Below are positions 6,615 to 12,134 of a DNA stretch of 12,134 bases, piece by piece. The notes under the pieces were generated by a model. The model did not search any database. It was not told the DNA's origin and saw only the letters and a list, made by a program, of their open reading frames with translations. Numbering within the stretch: position 1 is the first letter of the stretch; the number at the start of each line of letters is the position of its first letter. The stretch covers positions 1 through 12,134 of the forward strand of contig JAGGWE010000186.1 in NCBI GenBank assembly GCA_021157665.1, in the 5' to 3' direction. Origin of the DNA: Sulfurimonas sp. Its GTDB lineage: Bacteria; Campylobacterota; Campylobacteria; Campylobacterales; Sulfurimonadaceae. The translations under genes and the position numbers were made by a program.

Positions 6615-6974
6615 TTAAAATAAATTCTCTTTATATTTAATGTTTAAACATTCAATGTAGCATGTTGAACTTTTAATACTTGAGATACTATTACAATTTC
6701 CAATTCCAAATGCAAGAGTATTATTTTGAGATATTAAACTAATTCCATCACTCATATCTAAAAGTGATAGTTTGTTGTCTTCTATAACTCTAGCATTACT
6801 AATACCATTAAATTCCAGTTTCATACTAATCCAGTCAAAACTTCTGGCAGAATCTTGTCCTGCTAAAGTTACTAACATAACTGTTGGTGAGATAATTTTT
6901 ATAGAGCGAAATTCACCATCTATAAAGTTATCAAATCGTTTTAAAAATTCATTAATGTTAGTTAGTGGTTTCAT
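6615..6974 (-). CDS. Uncharacterised 119-aa protein in the nrdA–trxC operon
   Basis: I do not recognise this protein. The frame starts at ATG nine bases after the nrdA stop. AGGA overlaps that TAG stop with seven bases of spacing, so it is probably translated by coupling to nrdA, which supports a real gene. The product is soluble-looking, with no signal peptide or membrane helix. It seems to be a small alpha/beta protein: a short N-terminal helix (NINEFLKRFDNFIDG, 6-20), then alternating strand-like segments (RSIKIISPTVMLVTLAG, 23-39; FDWISMKLEFNGISNARVIED, with the run starting at 46). Three cysteines cluster near the end (94, 105, 109; the last two in CYIEC). Because its neighbours are NrdA and a thioredoxin, a redox or reductase-linked accessory role is conceivable, but nothing in the sequence proves it. 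Confidence 0.8.
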   Translation of the reverse strand: MKPLTNINEFLKRFDNFIDGEFRSIKIISPTVMLVTLAGQDSARSFDWISMKLEFNGISNARVIEDNKLSLLDMSDGISLISQNNTLAFGIGNCNSISSIKSSTCYIECLNIKYKENLF

Positions 6975-6983
6975 TTTAAAATC

Positions 6984-9350
6984 CTATTGACAACCTACAC
7001 ATTCCATACTTCTATCTTCTATGTCTCCAGATACTTCTGGTGATTGTGAGCGAAGGTAGTATGTTGATTTAAGTCCAAGTTTCCAAGCTAAACTATAAAT
7101 CTCATTTAAGTACTTTCCACTTGCTTTATCTAGTGTTATAAAAATATTTAGTGATTGCCCTTGGTCTATCCATTTTTGTCTAATAGCAGCGGCTTTGATT
7201 AAAAGTGTTTGATTTAAATCATAAGCTGGAGTGTAATAACTCCATGTTTCTGGAGATAGATTTGGAACTACAACAGGAATAAGACCTGATAAGTTTTCTT
7301 CAAACCATTTTCTTTTAAATACTGGTTCAATTGCTTGAGTAGTTCCAGTTAAAATAGATATAGAACTTGTAGGTGCAATTGCCATTAGATAACCATTTCT
7401 CATTCCATTCTTTTTAACTTTAGTTCTTAAATCATCCCATTCATATGTTGAAGCAAAAAGACCACCTCTATCAACAAGATTTATAACTTCTGCATTTGCA
7501 TGATCTTGTGGCATAATACCTTTTGACCATTTTGAACCTTTAAATTCTGGATAAGCACCTTTTTCTATTGATAAATCTACAGAAGCTGAAATAGAGTTAT
7601 AACTAACAGATTCCATTATTTCATCTATCTTATCAAAGTGTTCTTGACTTCCCCATACGATAGAAGATTCTGCTAACATTTGAGCTTCACCCATAACACC
7701 AAGACCGATTGAACGACTTTTTATGTTAGTTCTTTTAACTTTTTCAACTGGATAAAAATTTAAATCAATAACATTATCTAAAGCACGAATAGCAATAGGA
7801 ACTACTCTATCTATCTCTTCTTTTGTATTTATTTTAGATAAGTTTATAGAGGCAAGATTACAAACAGCAGTTGCTCCATCTATCTTTTCTTTTTCAACTA
7901 CAAAGATTGGCATTCCACCAAGTGAATCAAGGGCAGTGATTTTTTTTGCAGGTTTTTCTAAACCACTATCAACTTTAACTATCTCATTTTCTTCATAACT
8001 AACACTATCACCATTTTCAAAAATAAATTTTATTTTATAACGGTTTGGTTGAGTGTTTTGAAAAATCTCTGTACAAAGGTTTGAACTTCTGATAATACCG
8101 TAGTGATCATTTGGGTTTGATCTGTTAGCGTTATCTTTAAAACAGATAAATGGTGAACCAGTTTCAAAGTAAGATGTTAAAATCTTTTTCCATAGATTTT
8201 TAGCTTTTATTTTTTCTTTTATAATTGATTCATCATCTTCTAATTCTATATATCTTTTAGTAAATGCTTCACCATGAAGTTCTGTTAATTCTCTAACATC
8301 ATAAGGATCAAAAAGTGTCCAGATACCATCTTCTTGAACTCTTTGCATAAATATATCATTTAACCACATTGCAGGGAATAGGTCATGAGCACGACGACGC
8401 TCTTCACCAGAGTTTTTCTTTAAATCTAAAAAGTCATTTATATCTATATGCCAAGGTTCCATATAAACAGCGATAGCACCTTTTCTAGTTCCAAGTTGAT
8501 CAACAGCAATAGCTATGTCATTTGTAATTTTTAGAAATGGTATAGTTCCACCAGCTGCATTTTTATGTCCATCGATAAAGCTACCCATAGAACGAATACC
8601 AGTCCAGTCCCAACCGATACCACCACCAAACTTAGATAGCATAGCCATCTCTTTGTAAGCATCAAAAATACCTTCGATATTATCAGGAGTAGAACCGATG
8701 TAACATGAACTTAATTGGTGTCTAGTTGTTCTAGCATTTGATAGAGTTGGAGTTGCAAACATAACCTGAAACTGAGAAATCATGTCATAAATTTTTATAG
8801 CCCATTCATGCTTATTTTCTTCTCTTTGAGCCAAGAACATAGAGATAGCCATAAACATATGCTGAGGAAGTTCTATGGGATTAGAATCTCTATCTTTGAT
8901 TAGGTATCTATCATAAAGTGTTTTAACACCTAGATAGTTAAACAGCATATCTCTTTCTGGTTTGATATGTTTTTCTAATCTCTCAAGGTCATACATATCT
9001 CCAAGTCCAAGAAGAAGTCTTCCCTCTTTTTCTCCGCGAGCAAAATATTTTTCTAATGAACAGTAACCGGAATAACCATTTACTTGATGGTAAAGGTTGA
9101 ACATAAAAAGACGAGATGCTACAAAAGTCCAGTTTGGAGCATCAATATCTATCTTATCAACAGCAGTTTTTATAAGTGTTTCTTGAATCTCTTTAGATGT
9201 TATACCATCACGAAATAAAATTTGTGCATCAACTTCTAATTCACTTTGAGATACATTTACTAAGCCTTTGACTGCAGCAGAAGTATATTTTTGAATTTTT
9301 GTAATATCTAATGGTTCTGTTCTACCATTTCTTTTTATAACTGTTATCAT
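6984..9350 (-). CDS. nrdA: Ribonucleoside-diphosphate reductase, class Ia alpha subunit
   Basis: NrdA is the catalytic subunit that reduces NDPs to dNDPs using a radical supplied by NrdB. An ATP-cone allosteric domain opens the protein (about 1-90). The substrate-reducing cysteines are Cys216 (SSCYIGS) and Cys497 (AVCNLASINL), and the radical core is NLCTE at 424-428 (Asn424, Cys426, Glu428). The loop APTSSIS, the Tyr764-Tyr765 radical-transfer pair and the C-terminal relay pair Cys784/Cys787 (CVGCQ) follow. All catalytic residues are present in 788 residues. About 48 extra residues separate Cys426 from Cys497 compared with the E. coli spacing (Cys439 to Cys462). The ATG has AGGAG five bases upstream and lies 13 bases after purB. 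nrdB is not in the window. Confidence 0.96.
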   Translation of the reverse strand: MITVIKRNGRTEPLDITKIQKYTSAAVKGLVNVSQSELEVDAQILFRDGITSKEIQETLIKTAVDKIDIDAPNWTFVASRLFMFNLYHQVNGYSGYCSLEKYFARGEKEGRLLLGLGDMYDLERLEKHIKPERDMLFNYLGVKTLYDRYLIKDRDSNPIELPQHMFMAISMFLAQREENKHEWAIKIYDMISQFQVMFATPTLSNARTTRHQLSSCYIGSTPDNIEGIFDAYKEMAMLSKFGGGIGWDWTGIRSMGSFIDGHKNAAGGTIPFLKITNDIAIAVDQLGTRKGAIAVYMEPWHIDINDFLDLKKNSGEERRRAHDLFPAMWLNDIFMQRVQEDGIWTLFDPYDVRELTELHGEAFTKRYIELEDDESIIKEKIKAKNLWKKILTSYFETGSPFICFKDNANRSNPNDHYGIIRSSNLCTEIFQNTQPNRYKIKFIFENGDSVSYEENEIVKVDSGLEKPAKKITALDSLGGMPIFVVEKEKIDGATAVCNLASINLSKINTKEEIDRVVPIAIRALDNVIDLNFYPVEKVKRTNIKSRSIGLGVMGEAQMLAESSIVWGSQEHFDKIDEIMESVSYNSISASVDLSIEKGAYPEFKGSKWSKGIMPQDHANAEVINLVDRGGLFASTYEWDDLRTKVKKNGMRNGYLMAIAPTSSISILTGTTQAIEPVFKRKWFEENLSGLIPVVVPNLSPETWSYYTPAYDLNQTLLIKAAAIRQKWIDQGQSLNIFITLDKASGKYLNEIYSLAWKLGLKSTYYLRSQSPEVSGDIEDRSMECVGCQ

Positions 9351-9363
9351 CTATTCTCCTAAC

Positions 9364-10692
9364 TTATTTAAATACTCTTTTGAAAATATTATCTACATTT
9401 TTAGTATAGTAATCGTAGTTAAAACACTCACGAATTTGTTCTTCACTTAATGATTTTCTTAACTCATCATCTGCTAACAAATGATTTAAATATAACGATT
9501 CACCATTTTTATCTGTTGTAGGTTTACCTTGTTGAATCTCTTCCCAAACTTTCATAGCATTTCTTTGAACAATTCTATAAGCATCTTCACGAGATACACC
9601 TTGAAGTGGAAGTTCAAGTAAAACTCTTTGTGAGAAAACTAAGCCACCTGTTAGGTTTAGATTTTTCATCATGTTCTTTGGAAATACTGTTAGGTTAGCT
9701 ATAACATTATTCATACGGTGAAGCATAAAGTCCATAGTGATAAACGCATCTGGTAACCAAAATCTTTCAGTTGAAGAGTGAGAGATATCACGCTCATGCC
9801 ACAGTGCAACATTTTCCATTGCAGGTGCTGCATAGGCTCTAATCATTCTTGCAAGACCTGTGATGTTTTCAGTAAGGATAGGATTTCGTTTATGTGGCAT
9901 TGCTGAACTTCCCTTTTGACCTTTTGCAAAAAATTCTTCAGCCTCATATACTTCTGTTCTTTGTAAGTGTCTTACTTGAACTGCAAATTTTTCAACCGAA
10001 GAAGCAAGCAATGCTAATGTAGTAGCAAGTCTTGCATATCTATCTCTGTGAACAACTTGGTTTGAACATGGCTCTGGTTTTAAACCTAGTTCTGCCATAG
10101 CATACTCTTCTAGTTCAAGTGGTGCATGAGCAAAGTTTCCCATTGCTCCAGAGATTTGTCCAACAGCGATTACTTCCATAGTCTGTTCAAGGTTTACAAG
10201 ATGACGAGCTACTTCATCATACCAAACAGCTAAAGTCAAACCAAAAGTTATAGGTTCTCCGTGGATTCCATGTGAACGACCAACCATTAAGGTCATCTTA
10301 TGTTCTTGGGCTCTTTTCTTGATTGATTCCATTAACATTTTTGTGTCATCAATGATAATATTTAAAGAGTCTCTCATCTGAAGTGCAACGCCAGTATCAA
10401 CTGCATCAGAACTTGTCATACCGTAGTGGAACCATCTAGACTCTTCACCAAGGCTTTCAGAAACACTTGTGTTAAAAGCGATAAGGTCATGTTTAGTAAT
10501 TGCTTCAATCTCTTCTATACGCTCTACAGAGAATGTTGCATTCTTTATGATTTTGTCTGCATCATCTTGAGGAATCTTTCCAAGTTTTGCCCAAGCTTTT
10601 ACCACAGCTTTTTCTACTTCTAACCAAGCGGCATATCTTGCATGTTGTGTCCATTTTTCTGTCATCTCTGGTCTTGAATATCTATCTATCAT
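9364..10692 (-). CDS. purB: Adenylosuccinate lyase
   Basis: PurB is a homotetrameric cytosolic lyase acting twice in purine synthesis. It releases fumarate from SAICAR to give AICAR, and from adenylosuccinate to give AMP. The 442 residues are full length for the fumarase/aspartase superfamily. Conserved regions appear in order: KHD at 67-69, TSSDAVDT at 93-100, GRSHGIHGEP at 138-147 with catalytic His141, and the signature loop SSAMPHKRNP at 262-271 with the catalytic serine. This signature alone would fit other superfamily members, but the start MIDRYSRPEM and the TSSD and HGEP regions are typical of PurB. The ATG follows AAGGA by about nine bases. It is the first gene of a four-gene leftward operon with nrdA, pairing purine synthesis with dNTP formation. 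Confidence 0.96.
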   Translation of the reverse strand: MIDRYSRPEMTEKWTQHARYAAWLEVEKAVVKAWAKLGKIPQDDADKIIKNATFSVERIEEIEAITKHDLIAFNTSVSESLGEESRWFHYGMTSSDAVDTGVALQMRDSLNIIIDDTKMLMESIKKRAQEHKMTLMVGRSHGIHGEPITFGLTLAVWYDEVARHLVNLEQTMEVIAVGQISGAMGNFAHAPLELEEYAMAELGLKPEPCSNQVVHRDRYARLATTLALLASSVEKFAVQVRHLQRTEVYEAEEFFAKGQKGSSAMPHKRNPILTENITGLARMIRAYAAPAMENVALWHERDISHSSTERFWLPDAFITMDFMLHRMNNVIANLTVFPKNMMKNLNLTGGLVFSQRVLLELPLQGVSREDAYRIVQRNAMKVWEEIQQGKPTTDKNGESLYLNHLLADDELRKSLSEEQIRECFNYDYYTKNVDNIFKRVFK

Positions 10693-10729
10693 TATCTAGC
10701 GTCCTTATGATTATTATCTAATGTTTTTA

Positions 10730-10738
10730 TGTTAAAAT
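10730..10738 (+). promoter_or_regulatory. Candidate extended -10 promoter for the pseudouridine synthase gene
   Basis: TGTTAAAAT fits an extended -10 (TGn followed by TAAAAT). It lies in the 103-base divergent gap between purB and the pseudouridine synthase gene and would give a leader of about 50 bases ending in AGGAG. No -35 is clear. A promoter for purB must also lie in this gap, but several A+T-rich candidates compete and I cannot choose one. Confidence 0.4.
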
Positions 10739-10795
10739 TCGCATAAATTAAAGTAAATTATTCTACTAAAAAATTGATTAAATAGGAGTTAAATT

Positions 10796-11716
10796 TTGCC
10801 ATTTGTAAAGAAGAAAATGTATGCCGAGAAAAAACAGAAAGCCTTTTTATTTTTGATTAATGAGTTAGGTTATACACAAAGAGAAGCACAAAGATTTATA
10901 TCAAAAGGTAGAGTTTTAGTAAATGGTGAAAAGATGCTAAAAACTGCTGGAGAGGTAGAGGGAGAATTTGAATTTATATATTTCGAACCAATCACAAAAG
11001 GCTTAGTTCCAAATCATGTTGATGAGGAGTTTGTTCTTTTTGATAAGCCAAGTGGTGTTTTAATCCACCCACAAACTAAAAAGACACCCTACTCTCTTAT
11101 AGATGAATTAAAGTATCAGTTTGGACGAGATGCAAATATTGCTCACCGTATAGACCAAGAGACAAGTGGACTTGTTTTGTGTGCTAAAAATAAAACAAGT
11201 GAAAGAGAATTAAAGATGATGTTTCAAGAGAGAGATATGAAGAAGAAATATCTTGCAATTGTTCATGGTGAATTAAAAGAAGAGATTTGTATGGAAGAAC
11301 CACTTTTAAGAACTAAGGCTGAGAGTGCGATTGTTAGAATGGTGGTTAAAGTTGATAAAACTGGAAAAGCATCAAAAACAGATTTTAAACCTTTAAAATA
11401 TTTTCCACATGCCAATATGACTTTAGTCGAATGCTCACCACATACTGGAAGACAACATCAAATAAGAGTACATTTGTTTCACATGAAACATCCAATAGTT
11501 GGTGATCCAGTTTATGGACAAAGTGAAGAGAATATGATTAAATTTTTAGATAAAGTTTTGACACCAGAAGATAGAATACAATTGAGTGGAGCAAATAGAC
11601 TTTTACTTCATGCTAATGAGTTGGAATTTTCATTGTATGGTAAAGATTATCATTTTCTTAGTAAAGTTGATTTTTTAGATGTGGTTGATAAAAGTTTAGG
11701 GCTTAAACTTAAATAA
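10796..11716 (+). CDS. RluA-family RNA pseudouridine synthase
   Basis: The enzyme isomerises specific uridines in RNA, usually 23S rRNA. An S4 RNA-binding domain spans roughly residues 14-60 (QREAQRFISKGRVLVNGEKM). The catalytic domain carries HRIDQETSG at 117-125, with Asp120 as the nucleophile, and the conserved HTGRQHQIRVHL at 216-227 followed by HPIVGDPVYG. At 306 residues it fits RluA-family enzymes carrying an S4 domain; which uridine it modifies cannot be read from the sequence. The start is TTG: AGGAG (10784-10788) lies seven bases before it, whereas the first ATG (codon 8) would be 28 bases away. Two oddities: codons 227-232 are built from a parS-like palindrome, and the TAA stop contains the insertion point of a MITE-like element. 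Confidence 0.94.
   Translation: MPFVKKKMYAEKKQKAFLFLINELGYTQREAQRFISKGRVLVNGEKMLKTAGEVEGEFEFIYFEPITKGLVPNHVDEEFVLFDKPSGVLIHPQTKKTPYSLIDELKYQFGRDANIAHRIDQETSGLVLCAKNKTSERELKMMFQERDMKKKYLAIVHGELKEEICMEEPLLRTKAESAIVRMVVKVDKTGKASKTDFKPLKYFPHANMTLVECSPHTGRQHQIRVHLFHMKHPIVGDPVYGQSEENMIKFLDKVLTPEDRIQLSGANRLLLHANELEFSLYGKDYHFLSKVDFLDVVDKSLGLKLK
11475..11490. other. parS-like centromere site inside the pseudouridine synthase gene
   Basis: TGTTTCACATGAAACA differs from the ParB target consensus TGTTTCACGTGAAACA at one central base and has perfect 7-bp arms around CA. An identical copy lies exactly 520 bp downstream, with identity extending to 23 bp (11469-11491 and 11989-12011). Here it encodes LFHMKH in a conserved stretch of the enzyme. 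ParB-bound parS sites cluster near origins, and this one is about 6.3 kb from the dnaA start. The parA and parB genes are not in the window. Confidence 0.7.
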
Positions 11717-11746
11717 GTACCTCTCCATAAATAACCCCAATTTCAG
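11714..11746 (+). repeat. Left terminal inverted repeat of the MITE-like element
   Basis: The outer 21 bases pair perfectly with the right end. Then single mismatches at the 22nd and 28th positions interrupt matching blocks CCCAA and TTCAG. The outermost bases include the TAA stop of the pseudouridine synthase gene. Confidence 0.85.
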
Positions 11747-11843
11747 CGACAATTAAATAGTTCTAGTGCTAGGCAGATTTCTGAAGGACTAACTAGTTAA
11801 TCCAAAGGAATATAACGACGCAATAGGGCTATTTACTTATCGC
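11746..11843. repeat. Left internal hairpin arm of the MITE-like element
   Basis: The ends GCGACAATTAAATAG (11746-11760) and CTATTTACTTATCGC (11829-11843) are complementary at 13 of 15 positions. Near the centre lies an ACTAGT-containing imperfect palindrome (GGACTAACTAGTTAATCC, about 11779-11796). The arm is 98 bp. Confidence 0.65.
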
Positions 11844-11850
11844 CCGAAGG

Positions 11851-11948
11851 GAAGTTTAAAAAGAGGGCTACTGCTTCGTTAAAAATCCTTGAAGCTACTA
11901 GTAGCTCCTACGAATCTTTGCCTTACATAAGTCCTCTTTTTAAGCTTC
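11851..11948. repeat. Right internal hairpin arm of the MITE-like element
   Basis: The ends 11851-11868 (GAAGTTTAAAAAGAGGGC) and 11931-11948 (GTCCTCTTTTTAAGCTTC) are complementary at 16 of 18 positions. At the centre is the perfect 14-bp palindrome AGCTACTAGTAGCT (11893-11906). The arm is 98 bp, the same length as the left arm. It adjoins the right terminal repeat. Confidence 0.7.
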
Positions 11949-11980
11949 TGAAGTTGGGATTATTTATGGAGAGGTACTTA
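11948..11980 (-). repeat. Right terminal inverted repeat of the MITE-like element
   Basis: Read on the minus strand it starts TAAGTACCTCTCCATAAATA and matches the left end at 31 of 33 positions. The outermost TA on the plus strand (11979-11980) is the presumed second copy of the target duplication. Confidence 0.85.
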
Positions 11981-11994
11981 ATATTTTATACATT

Positions 11995-12010
11995 TGTTTC
12001 ACATGAAACA
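11995..12010. other. parS-like centromere site, intergenic copy
   Basis: This is the second TGTTTCACATGAAACA, identical to the copy within the pseudouridine synthase gene, and it lies 15 bp beyond the MITE-like element in non-coding DNA. With no coding constraint here, its conservation argues that the palindrome itself is selected. One base differs from the canonical ParB site. Confidence 0.7.
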
Positions 12011-12024
12011 TTATAAATATAGAG

Positions 12025-12048
12025 AAGCCCTGTTTTTAGGACTTTTAT
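12025..12048 (+). terminator. Weak hairpin with T-rich tail, possible terminator
   Basis: AAGCCCT and AGGACTT can pair (six of seven positions) around the loop GTTTTT and are followed by TTATAT. The stem is weak, with one C·A mismatch, so termination is tentative. It may have been the original terminator of the pseudouridine synthase gene before the MITE-like element inserted. AAGCCCTGTTTTTAG also recurs with one change in oriC2 (3787-3801). Confidence 0.3.
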
Positions 12049-12059
12049 ATATTTTAATA

Positions 12060-12068
12060 TGTGAATAA
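12060..12068 (-). promoter_or_regulatory. Isolated perfect DnaA box
   Basis: TTATTCACA on the minus strand is identical to two boxes in oriC1. It lies in the gene-free right end about 6.8 kb from the oriC1 cluster. One nine-base match can occur by chance in AT-rich DNA, but it lies in non-coding DNA near a parS-like site. It could be a DnaA-titrating or DnaA-regulated site for a gene beyond the window. Confidence 0.45.
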
Positions 12069-12134
12069 CTTATACCTAACTAATAAGGTAGAAATATAAG
12101 TAAATATTGTATATCTTAATAAAGTCTCAAAAGC

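Larger units (their letters stand above)
11714..11980. mobile_element. MITE-like non-coding element with long terminal inverted repeats
   Basis: The ends are inverted repeats of 33 bp matching at 31 positions (11714-11746 and 11948-11980), starting TAAGTACCTCTCCATAAATA. Counting TA as a target duplication (11714-11715 and 11979-11980), the element proper is 263 bp, from AGTACC to GGTACT. Removing it and one TA regenerates TAA, so the insertion kept the stop of the upstream gene. The interior is stop-rich and I see no transposase, so it would need mobilisation in trans. TA duplication is typical of IS630/Tc1-mariner elements; that link is inference. It is clearly less AT-rich than its flanks. 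It could also act as a terminator for the upstream gene. Confidence 0.75.
11981..12134. other. Gene-free right end
   Basis: Together with the MITE-like element, 11717-12134 contains no gene. The last 154 bases hold the parS-like site, the weak hairpin, the DnaA box and a small inverted repeat (TACCT at 12073-12077, AGGTA at 12086-12090). I see no tRNA and no reading frame of credible length. The extreme end is A+T-rich and may contain the promoter of a gene starting beyond 12134. Confidence 0.6.

Noticed and set aside
6772..6990. Plus-strand frame of 72 codons opposite the 119-aa gene
   Set aside because: I considered this as the real gene instead of its antisense partner. The minus-strand gene has a proper SD, operon spacing and balanced composition; this one does not.
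8005..8080. Intein in NrdA at the extra block
   Set aside because: The block is too short for an intein and has no Cys/Ser +1 junction or C-terminal His-Asn motif; the frame continues as one protein.
10426..10623. Plus-strand frame of 65 codons opposite purB
   Set aside because: It lies inside the conserved purB coding region and has no supporting signals.
11714..11980. Integron attC site or CRISPR-like repeat
   Set aside because: The hairpin arms lack the paired core sites of attC, and no spaced direct repeats are present. Terminal inverted repeats with TA at the edges fit a transposon derivative better.
11981..12134. tRNA or small RNA gene at the right end
   Set aside because: No cloverleaf, T-loop motif or strong stem can be found; the region is too A+T-rich and its hairpins are weak.

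Overview
The window is very AT-rich and carries a chromosomal replication-origin locus, ruvC–dnaA–dnaN–gyrB. The gene order, the DnaA boxes with a TTCAC core, and the protein style of DnaA, GyrB, NrdA and PurB point to a Campylobacterota (Epsilonproteobacteria) chromosome. It is most like Sulfurimonas or a relative; that genus-level guess rests on recalled protein similarity, not on a search.

Layout. Positions 1-5188 are transcribed leftwards: dnaA, dnaN, gyrB, then the start of a membrane protein that looks like a diguanylate-cyclase/GGDEF family member and runs off the window. ruvC and ppnP run rightwards from the other side of the origin. A tight four-gene operon, purB–nrdA–119-aa unknown–trxC, runs leftwards from 10692 to 6175. 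It converges on ppnP at a shared hairpin terminator and faces any fork moving right from the origin. An RluA-family pseudouridine synthase gene runs rightwards from 10796, starting at TTG. The last 420 bases hold no gene.

Origin. Non-coding DNA on both sides of dnaA carries DnaA boxes, the bipartite oriC arrangement known in this phylum. The dnaA–dnaN gap has a textbook unwinding module read on the minus strand: two abutting DnaA boxes, a short G+C block, three perfect DnaA-trios, then an A+T-only tract. The ruvC–dnaA gap has four boxes; one abuts the predicted dnaA -10 element and one contains the dnaA GTG start codon. Two identical parS-like palindromes lie 520 bp apart near the right end, one inside the pseudouridine synthase gene, so replication initiation and segregation signals sit within about 8 kb.

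Mobile DNA. A compact, non-coding, MITE-like element of about 263 bp with long terminal inverted repeats is inserted in the stop codon of the pseudouridine synthase gene. It has a TA direct repeat at its edges, and the insertion preserves the stop. Inside are two 98-bp hairpin arms that look like inverted copies of each other.

How the genes work together: DnaA, DnaN and GyrB start and sustain replication and manage supercoiling; RuvC resolves Holliday junctions. PurB, NrdA and the thioredoxin form a nucleotide-to-dNTP supply line with its likely reductant. PpnP belongs to nucleoside salvage.
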